Assembly: GCA_020847985.1 (NCBI GenBank)
Contig: JADLBC010000012.1
Location: forward strand, 1 to 64,000
Direction: 5' to 3'
DNA: 64,000 nucleotides
Source of the DNA: Dehalococcoidia bacterium
Lineage (GTDB): Bacteria > Chloroflexota > Dehalococcoidia > Tepidiformales > Tepidiformaceae
Below are positions 17,117 through 25,638 of this stretch, piece after piece. Position 1 is the stretch's first letter. Every line of letters starts with the position of its first letter. The translations under genes and the position numbers were made by a program. The notes beneath the pieces were generated by a model that was not told where the DNA came from, searched no databases, and saw only the letters and a program-made list of their open reading frames with translations.

Positions 17117-17677
17117 GTGCCTTTCACCGACAAAACGCTCACGTGCTCGGATTGTGCACAGCCCTTCACGTTCACGGCGGGTGAGCAGGAGTTCCATCAG
17201 TCGAAGGGGTTTACCAACGAGCCGCGGCGGTGTCCGAACTGCCGCCGGGCGCGCCGCGGGGATAGCGGAGCGCCGGCGCGGCCGGAGCGGGAGATGTTCA
17301 CGGTGAACTGCGCGAGCTGCGGGAAGGAGGCCAAGGTGCCCTTCCAGCCGCGTGGTGACCGGCCGGTGTACTGCAGCGATTGCTTTCAGCCGCAACCCCG
17401 GGGCACGAGCAGCTACGGCGGCCGCACCGGTGGCGGCGGGTTCGGTGGCGGCGGCTACGGCGGCGGCAGTGGCGGCAGCGGTGGCTATGGCGGCGGCAGC
17501 GGTGGGTACGGCGGCGGCGGGTACGGTGGTGGTGGCGGCGGCTATGGCGGTGGTGGCTACGGCGGCGGCGGTTACGGTGGTGGTGGCGATTTCGGCGGCG
17601 GCGGTGGCGGCCGTGGCGATCGCGACCGCGGCGGCCGCAGGGGTGGGGGCGGCGGTGGCCGCGACCGGCGCTGGTAA
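17117..17677 (+). CDS. Zinc-ribbon protein with glycine-rich tail
   Basis: The 186-residue product has two zinc-ribbon modules: CSDCAQPFTFTAGEQEFHQ with CPNCRRAR (residues 9-45), and CASCGKEAKVPFQPRG with YCSDCF (about 62-90). From residue 95 onward it is almost only Gly, Tyr and Ser (GGYGGG repeats), ending in an Arg/Gly tail (RDRGGRRGGGG). Such CxxC proteins with RGG-like tails are common but uncharacterised in high-GC bacteria. Single-stranded nucleic-acid binding or low-complexity assembly is plausible. GTG start with GGGAGG 7 bases upstream. The tRNA gene follows 13 bases later. Confidence 0.82.
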   Translation: MPFTDKTLTCSDCAQPFTFTAGEQEFHQSKGFTNEPRRCPNCRRARRGDSGAPARPEREMFTVNCASCGKEAKVPFQPRGDRPVYCSDCFQPQPRGTSSYGGRTGGGGFGGGGYGGGSGGSGGYGGGSGGYGGGGYGGGGGGYGGGGYGGGGYGGGGDFGGGGGGRGDRDRGGRRGGGGGGRDRRW

Positions 17678-17690
17678 GATACCGACAGCC

Positions 17691-17766
17691 GGGCCCGTAG
17701 CTCAGCGGTGAGAGCGGCCGGCTCATAACCGGTTGGTCCTGGGTTCGAATCCCGGCGGGCCCACCA
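17691..17766 (+). tRNA. tRNA with CAT anticodon (Met or Ile2), CCA encoded
   Basis: Full cloverleaf: acceptor GGGCCCG/CGGGCCC, D-stem GCTC/GAGC, anticodon stem GCCGG/CCGGT with loop CTCATAA, T-stem CTGGG/CCCGG with loop TTCGAAT, discriminator A and encoded CCA. Acceptor pairing 1-72 is intact, so it is not initiator tRNA. CAT can belong to elongator tRNA-Met or to tRNA-Ile2 after lysidine modification; sequence alone does not settle this for me. Confidence 0.95.
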
Positions 17767-17784
17767 TTTCCGCACACACACGAA

Positions 17785-17811
17785 CGAGCGCGAGGGGTTC
17801 CCTCGCGCTCG
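17785..17811 (+). terminator. Terminator after the tRNA gene
   Basis: 11-bp stem CGAGCGCGAGG / CCTCGCGCTCG with a 5-base loop, about 20 bases past the tRNA, followed by a T-containing run (TCGTCGTTTC). Confidence 0.7.
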
Positions 17812-17907
17812 TCGTCGTTTCCCCCGCAGAAAGACCAGCTCAAACGCGACCATAGGTGTCGCAGTCCCGTCACAGGATGGCGCCATTCGAACCAGGAGAG
17901 CGTACGA

Positions 17908-18537
17908 ATGGCCGACCCGGCAGAACTCCCAGCAAAACTCCCAGAAGGACCCACACCCACGGGCGACAGCGGCCCCGGAACGGGCGCACCGGCGAATGAC
18001 GTGACGGACGGAGGCGCCATCGCGACGGCCGCGGTCGCGACGGTTCCGGCGAGCGCCCCCGCCGTCCCGGCCCCGCCGGTGCCGCCGGCGGCGACAGCCC
18101 CGGCACCTCCGGCGCCGCCGATCGTGATCCTGGCCAATAGCGAAACGAACCTGCTGGTGCGCGCCTTGTGGTTCGTCTTCGTGGGCTGGTGGCTCAGCTG
18201 GATCGTGGCGAACCTGGCGTGGCTCGTGAACCTGACGGTGATCGGCATCCCGGCGGGCGTCTACATCTTCAACCGGCTGCCCCAGATCGCGACGCTCAAG
18301 CAGCCGAAGCAGCGCGTGCAGTGGGCGGTCGCCGCCGACGGCACGCACATCGCCCGCCTCACCGAACGCGAGCAGCGGCCGTTCTGGCAGCGCGCGCTGT
18401 ACTTCGTCCTGGTCGGCTGGTGGTTCAGCCTGCTCTGGGTGGAGCTCGCGTGGGTCCTGTGCGTCCTCATCATCACCCTGCCGCTCGGCTTCTGGATGTT
18501 CGGGGCCACGGGGAAGATCCTCACCCTGAAGCGGTAG
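17908..18537 (+). CDS. YccF-domain membrane protein with Pro/Ala-rich N-terminus
   Basis: The 209-residue product has two YccF-type (DUF307) repeats: LVRALWFVFVGWWLSWIVA...IGIPAGVYIF and RALYFVLVGWWFSLLWVE...ITLPLGFWMFG, each giving two membrane segments. The first 70 residues are Pro/Ala/Thr-rich and probably a flexible cytoplasmic tail. Function of the family is unknown. ATG preceded by AGGAG 8 bases upstream. cofD follows after 71 bases. Confidence 0.82.
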   Translation: MADPAELPAKLPEGPTPTGDSGPGTGAPANDVTDGGAIATAAVATVPASAPAVPAPPVPPAATAPAPPAPPIVILANSETNLLVRALWFVFVGWWLSWIVANLAWLVNLTVIGIPAGVYIFNRLPQIATLKQPKQRVQWAVAADGTHIARLTEREQRPFWQRALYFVLVGWWFSLLWVELAWVLCVLIITLPLGFWMFGATGKILTLKR

Positions 18538-18608
18538 CCGCGGCGGGGCGCCGGGCATCGTGCGCGGCGCGTCTTCCCCGGTGGGGGCCGAGCAGCGAGA
18601 CTCCGACC

Positions 18609-19541
18609 ATGATTACCGTGTTCTCCGGCGGCGTCGGCGCTTCCCGCTTCCTCCAGGGCCTCGTGCATGCGGTCGACCCGGCCACCGTGACCGTCATTTC
18701 GAACACGGGCGACGACGTCGAGATGTTCGGGCTGCATGTCTCGCCCGATACCGACATCGTCATCTACGCGCTGGCGGGGGCGGTGAACCCGGAGACGGGC
18801 TGGGGCCTCGCGGGCGACACCTTCGCCGTCGTGGACCAGCTGCAGCGCTTCGGGTATCCGCGCTGGTTCAATCTCGGCGACCGCGACCTCGCAATGGCGA
18901 TGCACCGCACGCGGCTCCTGCGCGAGGGTGTGCCGATGCACGAAGTGGTGGCGGGCCTCGCACGGGACTGGGGCCTCGCCTGCCGCATCCTGCCAATGGC
19001 GAACGAGCCCGTTCGCACCAAGGTGTTCGGCCCGGCCGGCGAAATCGACTTCCAGGAGTACATGGTGCGGCTGCGGACGGAGGTCGAGGTGCGCTCCATC
19101 GCCTTCGAGGGCGCAGATACCGCGCAGCCGGCGCCGGGCGTGATCGAGGCGATTCGCGATTCGGAGTGCGTGATCCTCGCGCCAAGCAACCCGTTCGTGA
19201 GCATCGGGCCGGTGCTGGCGGTCCCGGGCGTGCGGGCGGCGCTCGAACGCACGCGGGCGGTGCGCGCGGCCATCAGCCCGATCATCGCCGGGCAGGTGGT
19301 GAAGGGCCCGGCCGCGAAGATGCTCCAATCGCTGGGGCACGAAGTCTCCGCCGTCGGGGTCGCGCGCGTGTACCGGGGGCTCATCGACCTCATGGTGATC
19401 GACGAGCAGGACCGCGCCCTCGTGCCGCAAATCGAGGCGTTGGGCATCCGTTGTTATGTGACGGACACCATGATGACGAGCCTCGAACGGAAGACGGATC
19501 TCGCCGCGGAAGTCGTCCGGGAAGCGCGCCGGGGCCGGTAA
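18609..19541 (+). CDS. cofD: 2-phospho-L-lactate transferase (CofD/FbiA), coenzyme F420 biosynthesis
   Basis: Transfers the phospholactyl-type moiety to the deazaflavin Fo to make F420-0 (dehydro form in many bacteria). The 310-residue product has FSGGVGASRFLQGL at the N-terminus, NTGDDVEMFGLHVSPDTDIVIYAL, the NLGDRDLAMAMHRTRLL segment, and APSNPFVSIGPVLAVPGVR, all typical of CofD. The organism therefore probably makes F420. Other F420 genes (fbiB/cofE, fbiC) are not in the window. A PPOX-type flavin/deazaflavin protein 3 kb away could use the cofactor. Confidence 0.93.
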   Translation: MITVFSGGVGASRFLQGLVHAVDPATVTVISNTGDDVEMFGLHVSPDTDIVIYALAGAVNPETGWGLAGDTFAVVDQLQRFGYPRWFNLGDRDLAMAMHRTRLLREGVPMHEVVAGLARDWGLACRILPMANEPVRTKVFGPAGEIDFQEYMVRLRTEVEVRSIAFEGADTAQPAPGVIEAIRDSECVILAPSNPFVSIGPVLAVPGVRAALERTRAVRAAISPIIAGQVVKGPAAKMLQSLGHEVSAVGVARVYRGLIDLMVIDEQDRALVPQIEALGIRCYVTDTMMTSLERKTDLAAEVVREARRGR

Positions 19542-19695
19542 AGGAGGCCGGCCGGGCCCTTCGCGACGGGCCGGATGGACGGACTTTCTCACAGAAAGAA
19601 CAGAAACTGCTTATGTTGCGGGTTACCCCTCATATGCGAGGCAGTGTCTTTTTCGAATGTCGCCATGAATGTTGGAGGCGAAGGGGAAAGACACC

Positions 19696-21684
19696 ATGGC
19701 GCTTATGTGGGACCGATCGTTGCGTACAAAATTGTTTGTGGGTTTCGGGGTAGTACTGGGATTCCTGCTGATCATCGCGGGCATCGGCGTCAACAACCAG
19801 CAGGCGGCGACAGCGCGGACGCAGCGAATGTACGAGCAGGATGTCCGGGGGACGCGGAACCTGCTGACGGCCAACCTCAACATGGTGATGAGCGCGCGCG
19901 AGGAGCTTCGCGCCGTCACGGCCACGGACCCGCAGATGCGCTCCGACTTCATCAAGCGTTCGCGCGAAGAGATGGCGGCGGCGACAGCGTCGCTCGCGGA
20001 GTACCGCGCGGCGGCCGTGATGCAGGGCGCGCTGGCGCGCTGGCAGGCGCTCGATGATGCCATGAAGGGCGTGCGCGAAGGCCGCGAAGAGAGCCTGCGG
20101 ATGCTCGAGCAGGGCGATTCGCAGGGGGCGAACGCGAAGCGCCAGCAGATGGTCGCGACGATCGACGCGATGAACACGGCGATCTCCGCGGAAGCCTCGC
20201 GGCTGGAAGGGCTGGCCGATGCCGCCAACGCGAAGGCGCACAGCGCGGCCGCGTTCGCCGAGAAGGTGCAGATCGCGGCGGTGGCGGCGGCGCTCCTGGC
20301 CGGGGCTGCGATCGCCTACTTCACGGGGACGGCCGTGGCGCGTGGCGTCCAGCGCATCGTCGGGCGGCTCGAAAGCATGGAGACGCGCTGTGTGGCCGGC
20401 CTGCGGGCGGGCATCCTCGCGGTCGAACAGGGCGACCTCACGGTCGCGGCGCGGACGGGCACGGACCCCATCCCGAACCCGCACCGGGACGAAGTCGGGC
20501 AGGCGGCGGCAGCCATCAACCGCACGCTCGTGCAGCTTGGGGAGACCATCCAGGGCTACAACGCCATGCGGCAGGGGCTCGCGGAGATGGTCGGCAACAT
20601 TCGCTCCGAAGCGGACCAGGTGTTCTCCAGCGCGAGCCAGCTGCAGGATTCGAGCGGGCAGATGGCGGGCGCGACGGGCCAGATCGCGGCCGCGATCACG
20701 GATGTGACGCACGCCTCGGTGTCGCTGGCGACGCTTTCGCGCGAATCGGTGGAGCAGGTCGAACTGGTGGCGGCGGGTTCGGCCCAGCTGGCGGCGAACG
20801 CGGAGGAGACGGCGGCCGCGGCGGAGGCAAGCGCCCGGGAGGCGCAGGCCATCGGCGAGCGGATCGCGGCGGCGGTGCGCGCGTCGGAGCTCGTCGCGAA
20901 GGATGCCGAGGCTTCGCGCGATTCGGCGCTGGAAGGGCAGCGAGCGGTGGGCCAGGCCGTGGCCTCCATGGACGCCATCGCGCGGACCGTGGAAACCGCC
21001 TCGGTGACGGTGAACCGGCTGGGCGAATACGGCCAGCAGATCGGCGCCATCGTGCAAGTGATCGACGACATCGCAAGCCAGACGAACCTTCTGGCCCTGA
21101 ACGCCGCCATCGAAGCGGCGCGCGCGGGGGAGCAGGGCCGGGGCTTCGCGGTCGTCGCGGAGAACGTGCGCAGCCTGGCTGAACGCTCCTCGGGCGCGAC
21201 GAAGGAGATCGCGACGCTCATCGCGAAGGTGCAGGACGGCACGAAAGCGGCCGTGCGCGCCATGGACGCCGGCGTCGAGGACGTCGCGGCGGGGCGGGAC
21301 ACCACGGAGATGGCCGGCGAAGCGCTGAACGCGATCATCGAGAACGTGCAGGCAGCGGCCGGCGAAATGCAGCGGATCGCGGTCGATGTGCAGGGGCTCG
21401 CGGCGGGCGCGTCGCGCATCATCGAGGCGGCGACGATGATCGCCGAAAGCGCGAACGAATCCGCGAACGGGGCCTCGCGCATCGCCGGCGGCACGACCAC
21501 CGTCCGGAATGCCATCGAAAAGGTCTCGCTGACGAGCGAGGAGACGTCCGCCTCCGCGGAAGAGGTCTCGGCTTCGACGCAGGAGCTTTCGGCGCAGTCC
21601 CAGGAGCTGGCAGCGACGGCGAACCAGATGCGGGGGCTGGCTCAGGCGCTGGAGCGGCAGGCGGCGCGGTTCGTGCTCGAATAG
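19696..21684 (+). CDS. Methyl-accepting chemotaxis protein
   Basis: Second chemoreceptor, 662 residues. First membrane helix near residues 13-33 ([19 protein letters not shown]), a four-helix-type sensor with acidic and Arg-rich helices, second helix near 200-222, HAMP-like [12 protein letters not shown], and a signalling coil with [19 protein letters not shown] and [18 protein letters not shown]. Clearly paralogous to the receptor at 12668-15166, without its long C-terminal tail. ATG at 19696 preceded by GGAGGCGAAGGGG. An earlier in-frame ATG (19669) would add nine residues. Confidence 0.92.
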   Translation: MALMWDRSLRTKLFVGFGVVLGFLLIIAGIGVNNQQAATARTQRMYEQDVRGTRNLLTANLNMVMSAREELRAVTATDPQMRSDFIKRSREEMAAATASLAEYRAAAVMQGALARWQALDDAMKGVREGREESLRMLEQGDSQGANAKRQQMVATIDAMNTAISAEASRLEGLADAANAKAHSAAAFAEKVQIAAVAAALLAGAAIAYFTGTAVARGVQRIVGRLESMETRCVAGLRAGILAVEQGDLTVAARTGTDPIPNPHRDEVGQAAAAINRTLVQLGETIQGYNAMRQGLAEMVGNIRSEADQVFSSASQLQDSSGQMAGATGQIAAAITDVTHASVSLATLSRESVEQVELVAAGSAQLAANAEETAAAAEASAREAQAIGERIAAAVRASELVAKDAEASRDSALEGQRAVGQAVASMDAIARTVETASVTVNRLGEYGQQIGAIVQVIDDIASQTNLLALNAAIEAARAGEQGRGFAVVAENVRSLAERSSGATKEIATLIAKVQDGTKAAVRAMDAGVEDVAAGRDTTEMAGEALNAIIENVQAAAGEMQRIAVDVQGLAAGASRIIEAATMIAESANESANGASRIAGGTTTVRNAIEKVSLTSEETSASAEEVSASTQELSAQSQELAATANQMRGLAQALERQAARFVLE

Positions 21685-21710
21685 GCGCCGGAGCGGGCGA
21701 TGGCCGGAGA

Positions 21711-21729
21711 GGGGTGGCACGTCCACCCC
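21711..21729 (+). terminator. Terminator of the second chemoreceptor
   Basis: GGGGTGG / CCACCCC stem with a 5-base loop followed by TTCTT, 27 bases after the stop. Confidence 0.7.
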
Positions 21730-21747
21730 TTCTTCGTGCCCGGTGTG

Positions 21748-22209
21748 TTAGCGCGGACGCGGTTGGTAGTGGCCGCCGGGGATGCGCATCGACACGTTCA
21801 GGCGGTTCCAGCTGTTGATGACGCAGATGGCGAGCGTGAGGTGCGCCAGTTCGGCCGGGGTGAACTCCTCGGCGACGGCGTTGTAGACGTCATCGGGCAC
21901 GAAGCCTTCGGTCAGGTTGGTGACCGCTTCGGCCCAGAGGAACGCGGCGCGCTCGCGGTCGGTGAAGACATCGACATCAGCCCAGACCGCGACCAGGTGA
22001 AGGCGATCATCGGTCTCGCCGAGGGCGCGGGCCTCCTTGACGTGCATATCGACGCAGAAGGCGCAGTGGTTGATCTGGGAGACGCGCAGGTCCACCAGTT
22101 CGATGAGGCCGCGTTCGAGGCCGCCCTCGGCGGCGACGTAGGCGCCCACGCCGCCCAGTGACTTCGCGATGCCGGGTGCGAGGCGCAGGTAGTTGATGCG
22201 AGGCTCCAC
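21748..22209 (-). CDS. Carboxymuconolactone decarboxylase/AhpD-family protein
   Basis: The 153-residue product has the AhpD-like core: VDLRVSQINHCAFCVDMHVKEAR, with the redox CxxC and following His, then EAVTNLTEGFVPDDVYNAVAEEFT and a hydrophobic helix. Members with this CxxCxxxH arrangement act as alkylhydroperoxidase-type thiol reductases, and many are annotated only as AhpD-like. The final IPGGHYQPRP resembles members with a short C-terminal tail. The neighbouring PPOX flavoprotein is on the same strand. Confidence 0.85.
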   Translation of the reverse strand: MEPRINYLRLAPGIAKSLGGVGAYVAAEGGLERGLIELVDLRVSQINHCAFCVDMHVKEARALGETDDRLHLVAVWADVDVFTDRERAAFLWAEAVTNLTEGFVPDDVYNAVAEEFTPAELAHLTLAICVINSWNRLNVSMRIPGGHYQPRPR

Positions 22210-22286
22210 GGTTTCCTCCTTGCAGGGACAGGCTGAGCCGGGCGATTGGTTCCGTCCGCGAGCGAACGAGGGCGCGAATGTGGGTG

Positions 22287-22670
22287 TCAGTACCAGCGTT
22301 CGGGGCGAAGGGTGAGGAGCACCATGCCTTCGTGGCCGCCGCTGGCGACGGTCTGGCGCGCGACCTCTTCGCCGCGGTAGCGGGCCCAGAGGGCGAAGCG
22401 CTCGTCCGGGGTGAGCGGCGTGATGGCGACCGGGCCCTCGGCGGTGAGGGAGGTGACGCGCCCGTCTCGTTCATCGATGCAGAGCGCGGCGCGGCCGGTG
22501 CGGGCGATGTTGCGGGCCTTGGCGGAATCACGGCCGGTGACGATGCGGAGTTCGCCTTCGACCCAGCGAAACCAGACGGCGACGGCATGCGGGCGGCCGT
22601 GGGCATCGACGGTGGCGATGACGGCGGTGCGTGGGACGGCGAGGAAGGCATCGCGAGCTTCAGGTGACAT
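22287..22670 (-). CDS. Pyridoxamine 5'-phosphate oxidase-like (possibly F420-dependent) flavoprotein
   Basis: Split-barrel protein of 127 residues: VIATVDAHGRPHAVAVWFRWVEGELRI, RDSAKARNIARTGRAALCIDE and C-terminal LLTLRPERWY are typical of the TIGR03618/Rv1155 group, many of which bind F420 or flavin. Its partner cofactor is not proven; the nearby cofD makes F420 plausible. The ATG at 22670 is chosen over a longer frame because GGAGG precedes it and the extension is not family-like. Confidence 0.8.
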   Translation of the reverse strand: MSPEARDAFLAVPRTAVIATVDAHGRPHAVAVWFRWVEGELRIVTGRDSAKARNIARTGRAALCIDERDGRVTSLTAEGPVAITPLTPDERFALWARYRGEEVARQTVASGGHEGMVLLTLRPERWY

Positions 22671-22777
22671 GGGACCTCCGCTGGCACTGTGGAAGAGGCG
22701 CGCGGCGGCGTCAAACGGCAGCGAAATGGGCCGCCGGGGGCGGGATTTCGAAGCCATCAACTTCACCGGAACGCTAC

Positions 22778-22805
22778 TTGACAAGGGGTTTCGCGGGTGT
22801 AGGTT
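22778..22805 (+). promoter_or_regulatory. Strong candidate promoter of a small transcription unit
   Basis: Perfect TTGACA at 22778-22783 and TAGGTT at 22800-22805, 16 bases apart. It directs transcription into the 22.8-23.17 kb spacer, where no long gene exists. It overlaps the upstream side of the divergent PPOX gene. Confidence 0.55.
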
Positions 22806-22879
22806 GAAGGTAGTTCAGGGACGCAGGCCCGGCGAGAAATGCCACCAGGGCCGGCCCGTTGACTGAGGAGGAAAGAAGT

Positions 22880-22930
22880 ATGCGCAGCAAGCTTCATGGC
22901 CTCTACGGAGTCTGGATCGTGCAGAGGTAG
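22880..22930 (+). CDS. Sixteen-codon ORF with strong ribosome binding site (leader-peptide-like)
   Basis: Encodes MRSKLHGLYGVWIVQR. GAGGAGG lies 8-14 bases before the ATG, better than many real genes here. It sits between the TTGACA promoter (22778) and a perfect terminator (23141-23172), so it could be a small peptide, a translated leader, or part of a small RNA. A GGTCCGC/GCGGGCC hairpin (22931-22948) follows the stop at once. The rest of the 22671-23193 spacer shows no further gene I can support. Confidence 0.45.
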   Translation: MRSKLHGLYGVWIVQR

Positions 22931-23140
22931 GGTCCGCGAACGCGGGCCGGACACCGACCACCCGAAGGCCACGATCCCAACCTCCTCCATCCACGCCGGA
23001 CGCTGAATGCCAAAGCCCGATGCGATGCGGGCGGTCCGGATCGCCCCAGGAGGGGCGGCGCGAGGGGGAATGGCCGGAAAATTCGGGTCGCTCGACTATC
23101 GTTCGCCGCCCGGCGAAGGTAGGACGGAGCAATACAGAAG

Positions 23141-23172
23141 AAACAGGCCCCGGTTCGAACCGGGGCCTGTTT
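23141..23172. terminator. Perfect palindromic terminator
   Basis: AAACAGGCCCCGGTTC / GAACCGGGGCCTGTTT is a 32-base perfect palindrome with A-rich and T-rich feet. It ends both the small plus-strand unit and the minus-strand hydrolase gene. Confidence 0.85.
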
Positions 23173-23193
23173 GCGTGTCCGGGGCCTGCCAGC

Positions 23194-23991
23194 TCAGCGC
23201 GCGAGCACGCGATCCAGGAACGACAGCATCATCTCGGCGCATTCGCGGCCCAGGCGCGGGTCGGCGTCGAAACCGTGCGGCTGGTTCGCGAACATGTGCA
23301 TCTCGACGGGGACGCCCGCGGCATGGAGCGCGTCGTACATCTGCTGGGCCTCGCGCGCCGGCACGACATCGTCGGCGTTGCCCTGGATGAGGAGCGTCGG
23401 CGGGAAGCCTTCGCACGCGTAGGTGAGCGGGCTGGCGGTGCGCAGTGTCTCCTCGGCCGCACCCGGACCGAAGAGCGAGGGAAGCCCGCCCCAGCCGCGG
23501 CGCTCAAGACCCGTGGGCGGATAGAAGGCGATGGCGGCGGAGACGTGCGTTTCGACGCCTTCGTTGCCGCCGTTTCCTTCCAACTCGCGGCGATCCGGGG
23601 TACCCGCGGCCATGAGCGAAAGGTGGCCGCCGGCGGAGTTCCCGGAGATGACGATCTGGTCGTCGTTGATGCCGAGTTCGGCGGAGTTGGCGCGCATCCA
23701 GCGAAGCGCGCACTTCACGTCTTCGATCTGCGCGGGCCAGAGGGCTTCGCCCGTGAGGCGGTACTCGCTGGCGACGCAGAGGTAACCGCGGCGGCCGAGC
23801 AGCAGTCCATAGCCGCGCAGCTGCGTGCGGTCGCCCTGGCTCCAGCCCCCGCCATGGACGAGGAGGACGCCGATGCCGTTCTTGATCGCGGCCGGCGGTT
23901 CGTAGATGTCACAGTGGAGGTCGCGGCCGCCGCCCGTGCCGAACACGACATCGGCGCGAATGGTCACGCGGTTCTCATCGGTCACGGGCAT
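23194..23991 (-). CDS. Alpha/beta hydrolase (carboxylesterase, BD-FAE/HSL-like)
   Basis: The 265-residue product has an oxyanion motif HGGGW near residue 46, nucleophile elbow GNSAGG near 119, LLIQGNADDVVP for the acid residue, and NQPHGFD for the histidine. This matches soluble esterases acting on short acyl esters. There is no signal peptide, so it should be cytoplasmic. It ends close to the palindromic terminator. The substrate cannot be named from sequence. Confidence 0.87.
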   Translation of the reverse strand: MPVTDENRVTIRADVVFGTGGGRDLHCDIYEPPAAIKNGIGVLLVHGGGWSQGDRTQLRGYGLLLGRRGYLCVASEYRLTGEALWPAQIEDVKCALRWMRANSAELGINDDQIVISGNSAGGHLSLMAAGTPDRRELEGNGGNEGVETHVSAAIAFYPPTGLERRGWGGLPSLFGPGAAEETLRTASPLTYACEGFPPTLLIQGNADDVVPAREAQQMYDALHAAGVPVEMHMFANQPHGFDADPRLGRECAEMMLSFLDRVLAR

Positions 23992-24054
23992 AGGACACCT
24001 CCAGCGGGATCCGGGCGACTGTACGCGCCGGCTTCGCCCCGAGGCAAGCGCGCG

Positions 24055-24447
24055 TCAAAGCGAGCGGAGCTTCTCCTGCACGGGCTCGGGGAGGTCAATG
24101 CGGCGGCCGCTGGCCGTATCGAGCCAGACCCAGCGATGGGCGAACGTGGCCACCTGCGCGCCAGTCGCGGCCGAGCGGATGACGAACTCCTGTTCGAAGC
24201 CGCGATCGGTGACGGCGGTGGTGGTGACTTCGATGGCCGCGCCATCACGCCAGGGCAGGGGCGCGTGATAGAGGGCGCGTGTCTCGCGCTGCATGCACAC
24301 GATCTGGGGGTCTTTCGCGAAGCCGAGGTGCTCCTCGACGCGGGCGTAGGCCATCTCGGTGAGCGCGAGGAGCACACCAGCATGGACGAACCCGGTGGCG
24401 GCGAAGGTATCGGTGTGGCGTGTGGGGAACGTGACCGTGAGGGACAT
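24055..24447 (-). CDS. Hot-dog-fold acyl-CoA thioesterase
   Basis: Single hot-dog domain of 130 residues: TRHTDTFAATGFVHAGVLLALTEMAYARVEEHLG at the N-terminus gives the long helix of the fold, followed by beta strands with GAAIEVTTTAVTDRGFEQEFVI and a final FAHRWVWLD strand. It resembles 4HBT/YbgC-type thioesterases, which free acids from acyl-CoA. It lies between the hydrolase and the winged-helix gene on the same strand. Confidence 0.8.
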   Translation of the reverse strand: MSLTVTFPTRHTDTFAATGFVHAGVLLALTEMAYARVEEHLGFAKDPQIVCMQRETRALYHAPLPWRDGAAIEVTTTAVTDRGFEQEFVIRSAATGAQVATFAHRWVWLDTASGRRIDLPEPVQEKLRSL

Positions 24448-24489
24448 GGCGCCATGCTCGGACTTCGCGGGTGGCCGGGCAAGGTGCGC

Positions 24490-25587
24490 TCAGGACGCGA
24501 GGGAGATATCGATCGAGGACGCGCCGAGGAGGCGGCCGATCTCGTCGAGGCCAGGGCGCAGGGCTTCGAGGCTCACGGAGCGCGGCTCCCAGGGGCGAAC
24601 GGTGACGGTCATGCGGTCTCCCGCGAAGGTATGGCCCCAGGTCGCGACGGCGCGCCCTTCGTACAGCACGAGCGGGAGACCATCGCCGGAGGTTGCGCCC
24701 GCGCCTCCGGTGCCCGACCGCGAATACGCGAGCGCGAGGTGCGCGGCATCGATGAAGCGCGCGCGGCCGGCGCGTGCGTAGCCCATGGTGAGGGCGTCCC
24801 ACTTTGGAAGGAGCGAGATGGCGGCCGCGGGAATGGGTGGCGTTCGCTCCCACGCGGCGAGGCTGGCAGCGGGGAGGAGGTGGCCACCGCCCACGTCGAC
24901 GGTTTCGTGGGCGGCGATGGCGGCGCGCGCGGCGGTGCGGGTGACGCCCGCCCACCAGGCAAAGTCGGCGATGGTGGCCGGGCCGAAGGCGCGCAGGTAC
25001 TCGGCCGCGAGCCAGGCCAGGGACTCCGGCATGGAGGGCGTTTCAAGCGGAGCGCCGATCCATGCCTCCGTGGCGACGTAGCGGAGTTTGTCCGTGCGAA
25101 GGCTGCCGGCCAGGCGAAGGACGAGCCCTTCGTGCGCCATCAGGCGCGCGGCGACATCGACCTTCACGCCGGGCACGGGCACGCGCCGCTCGAGATCGGC
25201 GGCGGCGAGCGGCTCGGCGAGCGCTTCGAGGACACGCGGTTTGAGCGCCTCGTAGACGGGGAGGCTGAGGCCGGCCCACTCCAGCCTCGAGGCGAATTTC
25301 GCGACCGGGTAGGCGGTGGCAGCACAAATACGGCCTGCCGTTTCGACCGGCAGCAGGAAGATGGAGCCGCGAGGCCCGGGCAGGCGGACCGCGCGGCGAT
25401 CGCCGTCCAGCCCTTCGAAGGGGGTGCGTTCGAAGCGGGCGCGGGCGAGGAGCGTCAGCGGCGCGCTGGGATGGCTGGAGTAAGCGCCGATGACGTTCGC
25501 GAGCGCCTGCCCGGGGGACTCGGCGTCGCGGGCGAGGCCCTGGGCGTGCCACGTCCAGGCGCGAAGACGTTCGGTGAGGCTGGCCAT
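24490..25587 (-). CDS. Winged-helix DNA-binding-domain protein (HTH_42/DUF1006-like)
   Basis: The 365-residue product has the family's N-terminal half with PRGSIFLLPVETAGRICAA and a C-terminal FADWWAG-like motif (ATIADFAWWAGVTRTAARAAI), then LLPKWDALTMGYARAGRARFI and VLYEGRAVATWGH. These are typical of winged-helix proteins linked to DNA-crosslink repair glycosylases (AlkX/YcaQ type) and relatives. Whether it is a glycosylase is not shown here. The start MASLTERLRAW is chosen; an ATG 12 bases upstream is also possible. Confidence 0.75.
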   Translation of the reverse strand: MASLTERLRAWTWHAQGLARDAESPGQALANVIGAYSSHPSAPLTLLARARFERTPFEGLDGDRRAVRLPGPRGSIFLLPVETAGRICAATAYPVAKFASRLEWAGLSLPVYEALKPRVLEALAEPLAAADLERRVPVPGVKVDVAARLMAHEGLVLRLAGSLRTDKLRYVATEAWIGAPLETPSMPESLAWLAAEYLRAFGPATIADFAWWAGVTRTAARAAIAAHETVDVGGGHLLPAASLAAWERTPPIPAAAISLLPKWDALTMGYARAGRARFIDAAHLALAYSRSGTGGAGATSGDGLPLVLYEGRAVATWGHTFAGDRMTVTVRPWEPRSVSLEALRPGLDEIGRLLGASSIDISLAS

Positions 25588-25638
25588 GCGGGAAAGCATA
25601 GCCGTGCGAGGGCGCGGGCCGGGACCCATAATGGCGCG

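Noticed and set aside
17298-18248. Minus-strand His/Arg-rich frame through the tRNA gene
   Set aside because: It crosses a tRNA and its terminator, and is antisense to the zinc-ribbon and YccF genes.
23020-25638. Plus-strand extension that joins upstream sequence to the nitrilase frame
   Set aside because: It is antisense to three real genes and reads through a terminator; the nitrilase starts at 25639.
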